A stretch of DNA of 64,000 nt from Rodentibacter pneumotropicus DSM 21403 (GTDB lineage Bacteria > Pseudomonadota > Gammaproteobacteria > Enterobacterales > Pasteurellaceae), in assembly GCF_000379905.1 (NCBI RefSeq), contig NZ_KB904057.1, forward strand, positions 1-64,000. Direction: 5' to 3'. How positions within the stretch are numbered: the first letter of the stretch is position 1; each line of letters begins with the position of its first letter. Position numbers and translations under genes: made by a program. Positions 20,002 to 29,847 of this stretch are shown one piece after another. The notes under the pieces are model-generated. The model worked only from the letters and a program-made list of their open reading frames with translations. It was not told where the DNA came from and did not search any database.

Positions 20002-22149
20002 ATGAAACAATTATTCGCCACAACCTCTCGTGGTTTTGAAGAACTCCTAAAAGTTGAGCTGACAGAACTTGGAGCCCTTGATACCAAAGTGGTACAAGGC
20101 GGCGTACATTTCCAAGCCGATGATGAAAGCCTTTATCGCACCTTGCTTTGGTCACGCCTTGCCTCACGCATTTTACTGCCATTAATCGAAACCAAAATTT
20201 ACAGTGATTTAGATCTCTATGCGGCGGTTTCCACCTTTAATTGGCTTGAACACTTTGATGAGCGTGTTACTTTTTTTGTGGATTTCAATGGCACGAACCA
20301 AGACATTCGCCATACTCAATTTGGCGCAATGCGAGTGAAAGATGGTATCGTGGATCACTTTGAACGCAAGGGCAAAATACGTCCGAATGTAGATAAAGCC
20401 CAACCGGATGTGCGTATCCATGCCTATTTAAACCGAGAAGAATTAGTCATTTCTTTGGATTTGAGCGGAGAAGCCTTGCACCTGCGTGGTTACCGTGAAG
20501 AAACGGGACAAGCCCCCTTACGTGAAACTTTAGCGGCAGCTATTGTGTTGCGTTCCGGTTGGAAAGCGGGTATGCCATTGGTTGATCCTATGTGTGGTTC
20601 AGGCACATTGCTTATTGAAGCCGCACAAATGGAAGCCGGTATCGCCCCTCAATTGTATCGTTTACATTGGGGCTTTGATTTTTGGAAAGGGCATAATCAA
20701 ACGGCGTGGGAAAAAGTTAAGAATGAAGCCATTATTTTAGCAGAAGAAAAACAAGGCAAAATTCAACCGCACTTTTATGGTTTTGATCTCGATCATCGCG
20801 TGTTAAAAAAGGCGCAAAGCAATGCGAAAAATGCCGGTGTCGACCACTTGATAAAATGGCAGCAAGGTGATGTAGCAGCTCTCACTAACCCAAGCCCAAA
20901 TGAAGTGGGAACAGTGATTTGTAATCCGCCTTATGGCGAACGTTTAGGCACGACGCCGGCGTTGATTGCCCTTTACTCCGTCTTTGGACAGCGTTTGAAA
21001 AAAGCATTTGGTGGCTGGAATGCCTCAATTTTTAGTAGTGAATCCACATTGCTGGATTGTTTGAGAATGCGGGCAAACCGTCAATTCAAGGCAAAAAATG
21101 GACCGCTTGATTGTGTTCAAAAAAATTATCAGATTTCTGCTCGAATTAGCGAAGAAAGTGCGGTGGAAAATTCCCTTGAATTTAACCGCACTTCAGAGGT
21201 GGCGGTGGATTTTGCCAATCGTTTACAAAAGAATATCAAGAAAATTGAAAAATGGGCGAAACAACAAGGGTTAGATGCCTATCGTCTTTATGATGCTGAT
21301 TTGCCGGAATATAATCTTGCGGTGGATCGTTATGCCGATCATATTGTGGTACAAGAATATGCTGCGCCTAAAAATATTGATGAAAATAAAGCACGTCAAC
21401 GTTTATTGGATACGGTGACGGCAACGTTAAACGTGACCGGCGTAGAAACCAACAAGCTGATTTTAAAAGTCCGCCAAAAACAAAAAGGCACGAATCAATA
21501 TGAAAAATTAGCCAATAAAGGCGAGTATTTTTATGTGAACGAATACGGCGCACAACTTTGGGTAAATTTAACGGATTATTTGGACACCGGGCTATTTTTG
21601 GATCATCGCCTTACCCGAAAAATGGTGGGGGAGTTGGCAAAAGGGAAAGATTTCTTGAATTTGTTTGCCTATACGGGCTCAGCTACCGTTCATGCCGCAT
21701 TGGGCGGGGCAAAATCCACTACGACGGTGGATATGTCGAACACTTATCTCAACTGGGCGGAACAAAACCTGATTCTCAACGATCTTGAAGGCAAGCAACA
21801 TCAACTCATTCAAGCGGATTGTTTGCAATGGTTGGAAAAATGTGATCGTCAATTTGATTTAATTTTTGTGGATCCGCCTACTTTTTCCAATTCAAAACGA
21901 ATGGAAACAAACTGGGATGTTCAGCGAGATCACATCAAATTAATGGGAAATTTAAAACGTATTTTACGTCAGGGCGGCACCATTGTTTTTTCTAATAATA
22001 AACGGGGCTTCAAAATGGATTTTGCCGGGCTGGAGGCATTGGGGTTAAGTGCAGTGGAAATTTCCCACAAAACCTTACCACTGGATTTTGAACGCAATAA
22101 ACAAATTCATAATTGTTGGTTGGTTACTGAGAAAAACTACGCTAGCTAA
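20002..22149 (+). CDS. rlmL: Bifunctional 23S rRNA methyltransferase RlmKL
   Basis: A fused enzyme of 715 aa. The N-terminal half has a THUMP domain (about 45-155) and the RlmL methylase that makes m2G2445; its catalytic motif is [12 protein letters not shown] near 310-321 and its SAM motif [14 protein letters not shown] near 195. The C-terminal half, from about 450, is RlmK, which makes m7G2069; it has [17 protein letters not shown] and [12 protein letters not shown]. The fusion is the usual gammaproteobacterial form. The ATG at 20002 is preferred to a TTG at 19990. Confidence 0.95.
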   Translation: MKQLFATTSRGFEELLKVELTELGALDTKVVQGGVHFQADDESLYRTLLWSRLASRILLPLIETKIYSDLDLYAAVSTFNWLEHFDERVTFFVDFNGTNQDIRHTQFGAMRVKDGIVDHFERKGKIRPNVDKAQPDVRIHAYLNREELVISLDLSGEALHLRGYREETGQAPLRETLAAAIVLRSGWKAGMPLVDPMCGSGTLLIEAAQMEAGIAPQLYRLHWGFDFWKGHNQTAWEKVKNEAIILAEEKQGKIQPHFYGFDLDHRVLKKAQSNAKNAGVDHLIKWQQGDVAALTNPSPNEVGTVICNPPYGERLGTTPALIALYSVFGQRLKKAFGGWNASIFSSESTLLDCLRMRANRQFKAKNGPLDCVQKNYQISARISEESAVENSLEFNRTSEVAVDFANRLQKNIKKIEKWAKQQGLDAYRLYDADLPEYNLAVDRYADHIVVQEYAAPKNIDENKARQRLLDTVTATLNVTGVETNKLILKVRQKQKGTNQYEKLANKGEYFYVNEYGAQLWVNLTDYLDTGLFLDHRLTRKMVGELAKGKDFLNLFAYTGSATVHAALGGAKSTTTVDMSNTYLNWAEQNLILNDLEGKQHQLIQADCLQWLEKCDRQFDLIFVDPPTFSNSKRMETNWDVQRDHIKLMGNLKRILRQGGTIVFSNNKRGFKMDFAGLEALGLSAVEISHKTLPLDFERNKQIHNCWLVTEKNYAS

Positions 22150-22171
22150 TTCTAAATTCACGGAGATTACA

Positions 22172-22777
22172 ATGTCATGCTCAAACTGTTGTCATTCAAC
22201 ACCTGTTCACATCTCTTCAGAATACCGTAAAGCTCTATGGATTGCCTTTGGGCTAAATTTCGCAATGTTTTTTGTGGAAATTCTCGTAGGTATAACATCA
22301 AGATCAACGTCATTATTATCTGATAGCTTAGATTTTTTTGGAGATAGTGCCAATTATTTAATCAGTCTATATGTTCTACCGATGGCGTTGGTTCATCGTG
22401 CCAAAGCCTCTCTAGTAAAAGGGGTAACAATGGGGGGATTCGGTATGTTCATTCTTTTTACTACTATATACCGTTGGTTCTATGGCGAAATTCCTCACTA
22501 TAGTCAAATGAGTATTGTTGGCTCCCTTGCATTATTGACTAACCTTGTTGCGATGTGGGTTCTCTACCGTTTCCGAGAAGGAGATAGTAATATGCGTGGT
22601 GTTTGGCTTTGTACAAGAAATGATGCAATGGGGAATCTGGTGGTTATTTTGGCAGGTGTAGTGGTTTATTTTACACAATCCAAATACCCTGATTTAGTTG
22701 TTGCTTTTATCCTCTCATTTCTTGCGATTCAAGCGTCTAAAGCGATTATCTTACAAGCTTTGGGGGAATTAAAATAG
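22172..22777 (+). CDS. Cation diffusion facilitator family transporter (short form)
   Basis: A 201-aa membrane protein of the CDF (zinc/iron/cadmium efflux) family with about six hydrophobic segments. The metal site residues are DSLDFFGD in TM2 and TRNDAMGN in TM5, which keep the paired acidic/His-Asp pattern of CDF exporters. The usual C-terminal cytoplasmic domain is absent: the protein stops at the end of TM6. The N-terminus MSCSNCCHSTPVH is a small Cys/His cluster that could bind metal. Start chosen at 22172 after CGGAG. The metal is not predictable from sequence alone. Confidence 0.85.
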   Translation: MSCSNCCHSTPVHISSEYRKALWIAFGLNFAMFFVEILVGITSRSTSLLSDSLDFFGDSANYLISLYVLPMALVHRAKASLVKGVTMGGFGMFILFTTIYRWFYGEIPHYSQMSIVGSLALLTNLVAMWVLYRFREGDSNMRGVWLCTRNDAMGNLVVILAGVVVYFTQSKYPDLVVAFILSFLAIQASKAIILQALGELK

Positions 22778-22862
22778 CAATCGAGGGTTGTGAAATATTG
22801 TTTCATGAATAAAAAATATTTCTTACATGGGTGAATGATACACTCTATGGATATAAAATAGC

Positions 22863-23429
22863 TCACAACCCATTCATCGCATTAATCAGCCTAATTTCAT
22901 CATATTTTTCAATATCTTGTGCATAAATTGTGGTTTCTCTAATTTTGCCTTGCTGCAATAATTTTTCCCGTTGTGTACCGGCTAATAATGGCGTATCCGA
23001 TGTGAGCCATTGATCGCCTTGACGAAAAATAAGATTACCGATGGAGCAATCCGTCACTTTTCCGTTTTTAATAATTATAATCTCATCGCACTTTCCCCGC
23101 TGAGCTAAAAGGGAATTGAGTAAATCCCGATTGGCATATTTCAGACTGTAATCAATTTCGTCACAGACAATTGGTTGAAAAGTGCGGTAGATTTTCCGTG
23201 TGTATTCAACGTACTGAATTTGGGTGCTTTCGGCATTGTAATCAACACGACAACGTACAAGATGATTTTGTAAGTGGGGCGGCACTTGGATTAATTCAAA
23301 AAGATTAAAAATATTGACCGCACTTTTGCCGTAAAATTGTCGTAAGCTCTGTTCATAACGGGTTTGATGGTATTCAATATTTTGAATTTTGCCCTTTTCA
23401 ACGGCAAGGGTTTCAAAGAGGGGAAACAT
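22863..23429 (-). CDS. pabC: Aminotransferase class IV, probable aminodeoxychorismate lyase
   Basis: A 188-aa fold-type IV PLP protein. It begins FPLFETLAVEKGKIQNIEYH, and the expected PLP lysine is in YSLKYANRDLL. It is shorter than E. coli PabC (269 aa). It starts inside the last base of pabB (TAATG) and so is translationally coupled to it. This supports conversion of 4-amino-4-deoxychorismate to p-aminobenzoate for folate. The family call is firm; the exact substrate rests on context. USS cores lie inside the gene. Confidence 0.8.
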   Translation of the reverse strand: MFPLFETLAVEKGKIQNIEYHQTRYEQSLRQFYGKSAVNIFNLFELIQVPPHLQNHLVRCRVDYNAESTQIQYVEYTRKIYRTFQPIVCDEIDYSLKYANRDLLNSLLAQRGKCDEIIIIKNGKVTDCSIGNLIFRQGDQWLTSDTPLLAGTQREKLLQQGKIRETTIYAQDIEKYDEIRLINAMNGL

Positions 23430-24409
23430 TAGTTTTTCTCCTCGGTTCGATAAAAAGACGGTAGATAGACTTTTTCGAGTAATTCTTGATATTCATCTTC
23501 CAAACGGCTTTGAATCGTAATACCGCCACCGCTGTGAAAATAATATTTCTCCCCCACTTGAGAGATAAAGCGAATGGCGACCGCACTTTGTAAGTTTTTA
23601 CCATCAAAAAGACCAAAAATACCGGTGTAATAACCTCGAGGTTGGTGTTCGGCCTGCTGAATAATTTGCACTGTTTTTTCTTTTGGAGCGCCGCTAATCG
23701 ATCCTGCCGGCAATAAAGTGGCAAGCAAATTACCAATATTTTCTTGCCATTTTTCATCAAGTTCACCACAAATCTCGGAACTTGTTTGCAAAATCTCGCC
23801 TTTTTGTGTGGCAATGCGATCCACATAACGAAATTTTGTTACCTGAATATTGGTCGCCACCATGGCTAAATCGTTTCGCATTAAATCTACAATGGTGTAA
23901 TGCTCACGCAGTTCTTTTTCATCATTTAGCAGTTGCTGTTCTGCATTGGGGAGGGCGGAATTAATTGTTCCTTTCATCGGATAAGTGAAAATTTTGTTAT
24001 CTTGAATATTGATAAAACATTCCGGTGAGAAGCAAACAAATTGATTTTTTAACCATAATTTATAAGGGGCGACAGCTTGATAAAAAAGGGATTCAAAATC
24101 AATATTTCCCGTAATTTCAGTGGGATAGGTTAAGTTTAATAAATAAGAATTGCCTTGTTGTAGTTGTTGTTGCACCAATTCAAAACTTTGCCGGTATTGG
24201 GTGAAAGAAACGGGATATTTTTCAATAGAGATGGCTTGATAAGCCTGACCAATATAATTGGTTTTTCCTTGAATATCAAAATAAATGCCTTGTTTTGATG
24301 CCTCTTCTAAAGGAAAAATTAACGGTTTTTGTTGTTCAAAATCAATCAAAAAAAAGAAAGGGAGAGATTGTGCCCCATAACGATTGGCTTGACGGATAAA
24401 ATGTTGCAT
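23429..24409 (-). CDS. pabB: Aminodeoxychorismate synthase component I
   Basis: Chorismate-binding enzyme of the PabB/TrpE family, 326 aa, converting chorismate plus ammonia to aminodeoxychorismate. It has the PabB-type TYPMKGTIN motif with the catalytic lysine, DLMRNDLA, and LLPAGSISGAPK. It is over 100 residues shorter than E. coli PabB (453 aa): the N-terminal beta-rich part with the tryptophan site is largely missing. Divergent from pabA (PabA supplies ammonia) and coupled to pabC. Confidence 0.92.
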   Translation of the reverse strand: MQHFIRQANRYGAQSLPFFFLIDFEQQKPLIFPLEEASKQGIYFDIQGKTNYIGQAYQAISIEKYPVSFTQYRQSFELVQQQLQQGNSYLLNLTYPTEITGNIDFESLFYQAVAPYKLWLKNQFVCFSPECFINIQDNKIFTYPMKGTINSALPNAEQQLLNDEKELREHYTIVDLMRNDLAMVATNIQVTKFRYVDRIATQKGEILQTSSEICGELDEKWQENIGNLLATLLPAGSISGAPKEKTVQIIQQAEHQPRGYYTGIFGLFDGKNLQSAVAIRFISQVGEKYYFHSGGGITIQSRLEDEYQELLEKVYLPSFYRTEEKN

Positions 24410-24465
24410 TGTGCTATTTCTAATTTCGAGTAAAATTGCCCGATTATAACGAAAGCCAAGCAGTT

Positions 24466-25035
24466 ATGAAATTACTCATTATTGATAATCACGATTCTTT
24501 TACTTTCAATTTAGTGGAGCTTGTTCGCCGCCTTGGTGTGACTTTTGATGTGCTAAATGTGGAAGATTTGCAGGAAAGTACGCCTGAATTTTATAGTCAT
24601 CTCTTAATTTCGCCGGGGCCTGACGTGCCACGGGCGTATCCGCAGCTTTTTGAGATGTTGGAGCGGTATCATCAGAAAAAATCAATGCTTGGGGTCTGTT
24701 TGGGGCATCAAACATTGTGTGAGTTTTTTGGTGGAAGGCTTTATAACCTTGATCAGGTTCGCCACGGGCAAAAACGGAGGGTAAAAGTGCGGTCAAATTC
24801 GCCGTTATTTTCAGGTTTACCGGTGGAGTTTGATATTGGCTTATACCATTCTTGGGCGGTGCAGGATGAAAATTTTCCTGAGGAATTAGAAATTATCGCC
24901 ATGTGTGATGAGAATGTGGTGATGGCGATGCAGCATAAATTTTTACCGATTTATGGTGTCCAGTTTCATCCGGAATCCTATATGTCGGAATACGGTGAGC
25001 AAATTTTGCGAAATTGGTTAAATATTAATCCATAA
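24466..25035 (+). CDS. pabA: Aminodeoxychorismate synthase glutamine amidotransferase
   Basis: A 189-aa class I glutamine amidotransferase. The N-terminus MKLLIIDNHDSFTFNLVEL is the PabA/TrpG signature, MLGVCLGHQT holds the nucleophile Cys, and the His-Glu pair is in QFHPES near residue 170. With pabB divergent 56 bases away the substrate is aminodeoxychorismate rather than anthranilate; no trp genes are near. The ATG at 24466 is chosen over an upstream TTG. Confidence 0.92.
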   Translation: MKLLIIDNHDSFTFNLVELVRRLGVTFDVLNVEDLQESTPEFYSHLLISPGPDVPRAYPQLFEMLERYHQKKSMLGVCLGHQTLCEFFGGRLYNLDQVRHGQKRRVKVRSNSPLFSGLPVEFDIGLYHSWAVQDENFPEELEIIAMCDENVVMAMQHKFLPIYGVQFHPESYMSEYGEQILRNWLNINP

Positions 25036-25112
25036 TAGTGCTTGATTCTTCATCTAAAATTCGTATTATAGCCGTCTATACGTCAATACATCCAAATTAA
25101 AAGAGAGAAACT

Positions 25113-26267
25113 ATGTCTAGTTATTTATTTACTTCGGAATCTGTGTCTGAAGGACATCCGGATAAAATTGCCGATCAGATTTCTGATGCGGTACTTGATG
25201 AAATTTTAAAACAAGATCCAAAGGCCCGTGTGGCGTGTGAAACCTACGTGAAAACCGGAATGGCGTTAGTGGGCGGTGAAATCACCACTTCAGCGTGGGT
25301 GGATATCGAAAACCTCACCCGAAAAGTGATTTGTGATATTGGCTACGAGCATTCCGATATGGGTTTTGACGGTCATTCTTGTGCCGTATTAAATGCGATT
25401 GGTAAACAGTCTGCGGATATTAACCAAGGCGTAGATCGCGAAAACCCATTAGATCAAGGGGCGGGCGACCAAGGTATTATGTTTGGTTATGCCACCAATG
25501 AAACCGATGTATTAATGCCGGCAGCCATTACTTATGCCCACCGTTTAATGCAAAAGCAAGCGGAAGTGCGTAAAAGCGGTAAATTAGCGTGGTTACGCCC
25601 TGATGCTAAAAGCCAAGTGACATTAAAATACGAAGATAACAAAATTGTAGGCGTAGATGCAGTGGTGCTTTCTACCCAGCATTCAGAAGATATCAATCAG
25701 AAAGATCTTCACGAAGGCGTGATGGAAGAAATCATCAAACCGATATTGCCAAGTGAATGGCTTTCAAAAGAAACTAAATTCTTCATCAATCCAACGGGGC
25801 GTTTTGTGATTGGCGGTCCGATGGGCGACTGCGGTTTAACCGGGCGTAAAATTATTGTGGACACTTACGGTGGTGCTGCACGTCATGGTGGCGGCGCATT
25901 TTCCGGTAAAGATCCGTCAAAAGTGGACCGTTCGGCGGCTTATGCAGCTCGTTATGTGGCGAAAAACATTGTGGCAGCCGGATTGGCAGAGCGTTGTGAG
26001 ATTCAACTTTCTTATGCTATTGGCGTGGCAGAACCGACTTCAATTATGGTGGAAACCTTTGGTACGGGTAAAGTCGCCAATGAATTATTGGTGGCATTAG
26101 TGCGCGAATTCTTTGATTTACGCCCTTATGGTTTAATCAAAATGCTTGATTTAATTCAACCGATTTATCGCGAGACCGCGGCTTATGGTCATTTTGGTCG
26201 TGAGCAATTCCCATGGGAAAAAGTAGATCGTGCGGAAGAATTGCGTGCGGCGGCAGGATTGAAATAA
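25113..26267 (+). CDS. metK: S-adenosylmethionine synthase
   Basis: MetK, 384 aa, makes SAM from ATP and methionine. Signatures: [15 protein letters not shown] (12-26), [12 protein letters not shown] near 118, and [23 protein letters not shown] near 260. Length equals that of E. coli MetK. No SAM riboswitch or clear MetJ box was recognised in the short leader (25036-25112). A terminator follows. Confidence 0.97.
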   Translation: MSSYLFTSESVSEGHPDKIADQISDAVLDEILKQDPKARVACETYVKTGMALVGGEITTSAWVDIENLTRKVICDIGYEHSDMGFDGHSCAVLNAIGKQSADINQGVDRENPLDQGAGDQGIMFGYATNETDVLMPAAITYAHRLMQKQAEVRKSGKLAWLRPDAKSQVTLKYEDNKIVGVDAVVLSTQHSEDINQKDLHEGVMEEIIKPILPSEWLSKETKFFINPTGRFVIGGPMGDCGLTGRKIIVDTYGGAARHGGGAFSGKDPSKVDRSAAYAARYVAKNIVAAGLAERCEIQLSYAIGVAEPTSIMVETFGTGKVANELLVALVREFFDLRPYGLIKMLDLIQPIYRETAAYGHFGREQFPWEKVDRAEELRAAAGLK

Positions 26268-26282
26268 TCCTATATAAATGAC

Positions 26283-26310
26283 TAAAACCGCTATTTTTGG
26301 CGGTTTTTAT
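26283..26310 (+). terminator. Terminator after metK
   Basis: AAAACCGC, loop TATTTTT, GCGGTTTTT then ATTTTTCT. Clean intrinsic terminator, which ends just before sprT. Confidence 0.85.
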
Positions 26311-26323
26311 TTTTCTCCGTTTT

Positions 26324-26839
26324 ATGCTTTCATCACAAACTCAATTCCGCCATTTAAAAATGCAGGTTCAGCGTAAACTTGTCGAATCTTTGCATCTTGT
26401 AGAAAGTTATTTTAAACGTGAATTTTCAATGCCGACGATAAATTATGATTTGCGGGGTGTAAAAGCCGGGGTGGCGTATTTGCAAAAAAACGAAATCAAA
26501 TTTAACCGCACTTTATTGCTTGAAAATACACAGGAATTTATTCATCAAGTTGTTCCCCATGAATTGGCGCATTTAATTGTGTATCAGGTATTCGGGCGGG
26601 TGAAGCCCCATGGCAAAGAATGGCAGGGGGTGATGAATGAGATTTTTCATTTACCCGCAGATACTTGCCATCAATTTGATGTGCAAAATGTTCAAGGAAA
26701 AACCGTTGAATATCGTTGTACTTGTCAAACTCATTCCTTGAGTATTCGCCGCCATAACCGAATTTTAAAAGAAGGCGTGGAATATTTATGTCGGAAATGT
26801 AAAGGGAAATTGATTTTTGTCTGTGAAAATAAAGCGTAG
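26324..26839 (+). CDS. sprT: SprT family zinc metalloprotease-like protein
   Basis: A 171-aa SprT-like protein. The zinc motif HELAH is at residues 79-83, and a C-terminal zinc-ribbon-like set of cysteines follows (YRCTCQTH and YLCRKCKG). It is related to the SPRTN/Spartan protease core, but the bacterial role is not established. The ATG at 26324 is used; an earlier in-frame start would lie inside the metK terminator. The order metK-sprT is as in H. influenzae. Confidence 0.9.
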   Translation: MLSSQTQFRHLKMQVQRKLVESLHLVESYFKREFSMPTINYDLRGVKAGVAYLQKNEIKFNRTLLLENTQEFIHQVVPHELAHLIVYQVFGRVKPHGKEWQGVMNEIFHLPADTCHQFDVQNVQGKTVEYRCTCQTHSLSIRRHNRILKEGVEYLCRKCKGKLIFVCENKA

Positions 26840-26889
26840 CTATGCTATATTCTGAGCGTTAGTTTGCAAATTAAATGAAGGAGCTTTCC

Positions 26890-27399
26890 ATGAAAAAATC
26901 ATTATTAATAGTTTTAGGTGCTTTTGCTATTGCTTCAACGGCAAATGCCGGTGTATATGCTGAGGGGGATATCGGTGTATCAAAAACAAAAGCAAATGGT
27001 AGCAGTAAAACGAAAGTAGAACCTCGAGTAGCAGTGGGTTATAAATTAGGTAATGTGCGTGTTGCAGGGGATTACACTCATCATGGCAAAATTGAGGGGG
27101 CAAAAATCCAAGGTCTCGGTGCTTCCGTACTGTATGATTTTGAGGTTAATTCCAGTGTACAGCCTTATGTGGGGGCACGTGTCGCAGCGAATAAATTTAA
27201 ATATGATAACCGTGCAGATCAACCTTATAAAAGTTCTTCCGATACTAAAGTAGGTTATGGGGTTGTTGCCGGCGCCAAATATAAATTAGATGAAAAATGG
27301 TATGCAAATGGCGGTGTTGAATATAACCGTTTAGGTAGTTTTGATGATACCAATGTGAATAACTATGGTGCAAAAGTAGGCGTAGGTTACGAGTTCTAA
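26890..27399 (+). CDS. Opacity (Opa)-family outer membrane porin-like protein
   Basis: A 169-aa small outer-membrane beta-barrel protein. The signal peptide is cleaved after TANA (residue 21). The remainder has alternating strands (YAEGDIGVSK, RVAVGYKLG, VGYGVVAGAKYKL) and ends in an aromatic residue (VGVGYEF), the usual C-terminal barrel-assembly signal. It resembles the Opa-like protein at the same position in H. influenzae. Ribosome site AAGGAG. No simple-sequence repeat is present, so there is no sign of phase variation. The function is unknown. Confidence 0.85.
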   Translation: MKKSLLIVLGAFAIASTANAGVYAEGDIGVSKTKANGSSKTKVEPRVAVGYKLGNVRVAGDYTHHGKIEGAKIQGLGASVLYDFEVNSSVQPYVGARVAANKFKYDNRADQPYKSSSDTKVGYGVVAGAKYKLDEKWYANGGVEYNRLGSFDDTNVNNYGAKVGVGYEF

Positions 27400-27411
27400 T
27401 TTTTCTTCCTT

Positions 27412-27441
27412 AAAAGAGCGGTAAAATCAACCGCTCTTTTT
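27412..27441 (+). terminator. Terminator after the Opa-like gene
   Basis: AAAAGAGCGGT and ACCGCTCTTTT with a 7-base loop, then T residues. The stem uses AAGAGCGGT, one base off the USS, in place of the usual USS pair. Confidence 0.88.
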
Positions 27442-27446
27442 ACTTT

Positions 27447-27480
27447 TCTCCCCTTGAAAATTCCGTTTTCATTCTTATAT
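27447..27480 (+). promoter_or_regulatory. Candidate heat-shock (sigma-32) promoter of htpG
   Basis: TCTCCCCTTGAAA (27447-27459) closely resembles a sigma-32 -35 element. The -10 at about 27474-27480 (CTTATAT) is a poor match to CCCCATNT. The gene is a heat-shock gene in enterics, which supports the call. Confidence 0.45.
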
Positions 27481-27525
27481 CTGTGACATTCAATTTTTAC
27501 TTATTTCATTTTATAAGGAAAAACT

Positions 27526-29406
27526 ATGTCTCAAAATCAAGAAACCCGTGGTTTCCAATCGGAAGTCAAACAACTATTACAATTAATGATTCATTCTTTA
27601 TATTCCAATAAAGAAATTTTCTTACGCGAACTTATTTCCAATGCTTCAGATGCGGCGGATAAACTTCGCTTTAAAGCGCTTTCCAATCCGGCGCTTTATG
27701 AAAATGACGGAGAATTACGTGTGCGTATTAGCTTTGATAGTGACAAAGGTACATTAACTATCAGCGATAACGGTATTGGGATGACCCGTGAGCAAGTGAT
27801 CGATCATTTAGGTACGATTGCAAAATCCGGCACTAAAGAGTTTTTAAATGCCCTTGGTAGCGATCAAGCTAAAGATAGTCAACTTATCGGTCAATTTGGT
27901 GTGGGATTCTATTCTGCCTTTATTGTTGCGGATAAAGTGACGGTGAAAACCCGTGCAGCGGGCGAGGAAGCAGGTAAAGGCGTACTCTGGGAATCTGCCG
28001 GAGAAGGGGAATACTCGGTTGCCGATATTGAGAAAAAATCCCGTGGTACGGATGTGATTTTGCATTTACGTGAGGATGAAAAAGAATTTTTAAATGAATG
28101 GCGCTTGCGTGATGTGATTGGCAAATATTCTGATCATATCGGTCTTCCGGTGGAAATGCTAACCAAAGAATACGATGATGAAGGAAAAGAAACCGGTGAA
28201 AAATGGGAAAAAATCAATAAATCAGATGCCCTTTGGACACGTAGCAAAAATGACATTTCCGATGAAGAATATAAAGAATTTTACAAACACCTAAGCCACG
28301 ATTTTGCCGATCCGCTTTTGTGGGCGCATAATAAAGTGGAAGGTAATCAGGAATACACCAGCTTGCTTTATGTGCCGTCCAAAGCCCCTTGGGATTTATT
28401 TAATCGTGAGCATAAACATGGATTGAAACTCTATGTTCAACGTGTATTCATTATGGATGATGCGGAACAATTTATGCCGAATTATCTGCGTTTTATGCGT
28501 GGTTTAATTGATAGTAACGATTTACCGTTAAACGTTTCCCGTGAAATTTTACAAGACAATAAAGTCACGGCAGCATTACGCAAAGCCTTAACCAAACGCT
28601 CCCTACAAATGTTGGAAAAATTAGCGAAAGACGATGGGGAAAAATACCAACAATTCTGGAAAGAATTCGGTTTAGTCTTGAAAGAAGGTCCGGCGGAAGA
28701 TTTCGGCAATAAAGAAACCATTGCGAAATTATTACGTTTTGCCTCCACCCATAATGACAGCAGTGAGCAAACCGTTTCTTTAGAAGACTATATTTCCCGA
28801 ATGAAAGAAGGGCAAAAAGCTATTTACTACATCACGGCAGATAGCTACGTGGCAGCTAAAAACAGCCCGCATTTAGAATTATTTAATAAAAAAGGCATTG
28901 AAGTCTTTCTGCTATCAGACCGCATTGACGAATGGATGTTGAGCTACTTAACGGAGTTTGACGGTAAACCGTTACAAACCATCACCAAAGCAGATTTGGA
29001 TTTAGGCGATTTAGCGGATAAAGACGAAGCGGAACAAAAAGAGCAGGATAAAGCCTTTGAAAGTTTTGTTGAACGTGTGAAAACATTATTAGGAGATCGT
29101 GTCAAAGAGGTTCGTTTAACCCATCGATTAACGGATACCCCGGCGGTGGTTTCTACCGATAACGATCAAATGACCACCCAAATGGCGAAACTCTTTGCTG
29201 CTGCCGGTCAGCCTGTGCCGGAAGTGAAATACACTTTTGAGATTAATCCGGAACACCATTTAGTAAAAAAAGTGGCGGATATTGCAGACGAAGCCCAATT
29301 CGCCGACTGGATTGAATTATTGCTTGAACAGGCAATGCTTGCCGAACGTGGCTCGTTAGAAAATCCGGTGGCGTTTATTAAACGGGTGAATAAGTTGTTA
29401 GGTTAA
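27526..29406 (+). CDS. htpG: Chaperone HtpG (bacterial Hsp90)
   Basis: Hsp90 of 626 aa. The GHKL ATPase domain (1-220) shows [14 protein letters not shown], the Mg/ATP motif DNGIGM and [11 protein letters not shown]; the middle and C-terminal dimer domains follow. Length matches E. coli HtpG (624 aa). Cytosolic ATP-driven chaperone. Possible sigma-32 promoter upstream and a terminator downstream make it a single-gene unit. Confidence 0.97.
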   Translation: MSQNQETRGFQSEVKQLLQLMIHSLYSNKEIFLRELISNASDAADKLRFKALSNPALYENDGELRVRISFDSDKGTLTISDNGIGMTREQVIDHLGTIAKSGTKEFLNALGSDQAKDSQLIGQFGVGFYSAFIVADKVTVKTRAAGEEAGKGVLWESAGEGEYSVADIEKKSRGTDVILHLREDEKEFLNEWRLRDVIGKYSDHIGLPVEMLTKEYDDEGKETGEKWEKINKSDALWTRSKNDISDEEYKEFYKHLSHDFADPLLWAHNKVEGNQEYTSLLYVPSKAPWDLFNREHKHGLKLYVQRVFIMDDAEQFMPNYLRFMRGLIDSNDLPLNVSREILQDNKVTAALRKALTKRSLQMLEKLAKDDGEKYQQFWKEFGLVLKEGPAEDFGNKETIAKLLRFASTHNDSSEQTVSLEDYISRMKEGQKAIYYITADSYVAAKNSPHLELFNKKGIEVFLLSDRIDEWMLSYLTEFDGKPLQTITKADLDLGDLADKDEAEQKEQDKAFESFVERVKTLLGDRVKEVRLTHRLTDTPAVVSTDNDQMTTQMAKLFAAAGQPVPEVKYTFEINPEHHLVKKVADIADEAQFADWIELLLEQAMLAERGSLENPVAFIKRVNKLLG

Positions 29407-29423
29407 TTGGTTTCATTTAGGTT

Positions 29424-29460
29424 AAAATCCTCAGTCTAGTGAGATTGAGGATTTTTTATT
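29424..29460 (+). terminator. Terminator after htpG
   Basis: AAAATCCTCAGTCT and AGATTGAGGATTTTTTA form a long stem with a T-run. Confidence 0.88.
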
Positions 29461-29472
29461 TGAGGAGATTTT

Positions 29473-29817
29473 ATGATTACCGTTTACGGCATTAAAAACT
29501 GCGACACAGTGAAGAAAGCCTTGAAATGGCTTGCAGATCACCATATTGAGCATAAATTGCATGATTATCGTGTGGATGGTTTGAACAACGATTTCTTGCA
29601 ACAGGCTGAAGCAAAATTCGGTTGGGAAAATCTGGTGAACAAACGCAGTACCACTTGGCGGAATTTAGATAATGAGGTGAAAAAAACATTGTCAAAAACA
29701 ACCGCACTTAGCGTATTAGCGGAAAATCCCACTTTAATCAAACGCCCGATTATTATGCAGGATGAGAAGGCATTGATTGGGTTTGATGTCAAAGAATACG
29801 AGAAAGTGTTCGCCTAA
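29473..29817 (+). CDS. yffB: ArsC/Spx-family protein YffB
   Basis: A 114-aa thioredoxin-fold protein of the ArsC/Spx family. The N-terminus ITVYGIKNCDTVKKALKWL has the single cysteine of the CX3K-like site, and RPIIMQDEKALIGF is the C-terminal signature. It is not a proven arsenate reductase; E. coli YffB is linked to glutathione-dependent thiol chemistry. It sits 30 bases upstream of dapE, as in E. coli, so co-transcription is likely. A USS lies across its stop codon. Confidence 0.9.
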   Translation: MITVYGIKNCDTVKKALKWLADHHIEHKLHDYRVDGLNNDFLQQAEAKFGWENLVNKRSTTWRNLDNEVKKTLSKTTALSVLAENPTLIKRPIIMQDEKALIGFDVKEYEKVFA

Positions 29818-29847
29818 AGTGCGGTTAAAATTTGGGGTGTTTTTATT

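Noticed and set aside
22784-22869. Inverted repeat GGGTTGTGA/TCACAACCC around the CDF-pabC gap
   Set aside because: Arms of 9 bases with a loop of about 68 are likely to be chance, and neither side has a T-run.
25036-25112. SAM riboswitch or MetJ operator before metK
   Set aside because: The leader is only 77 bases and shows neither the riboswitch core nor tandem MetJ boxes.
26890-27399. Phase-variable Opa protein
   Set aside because: No tetra- or pentanucleotide repeat is present in the gene or its leader.
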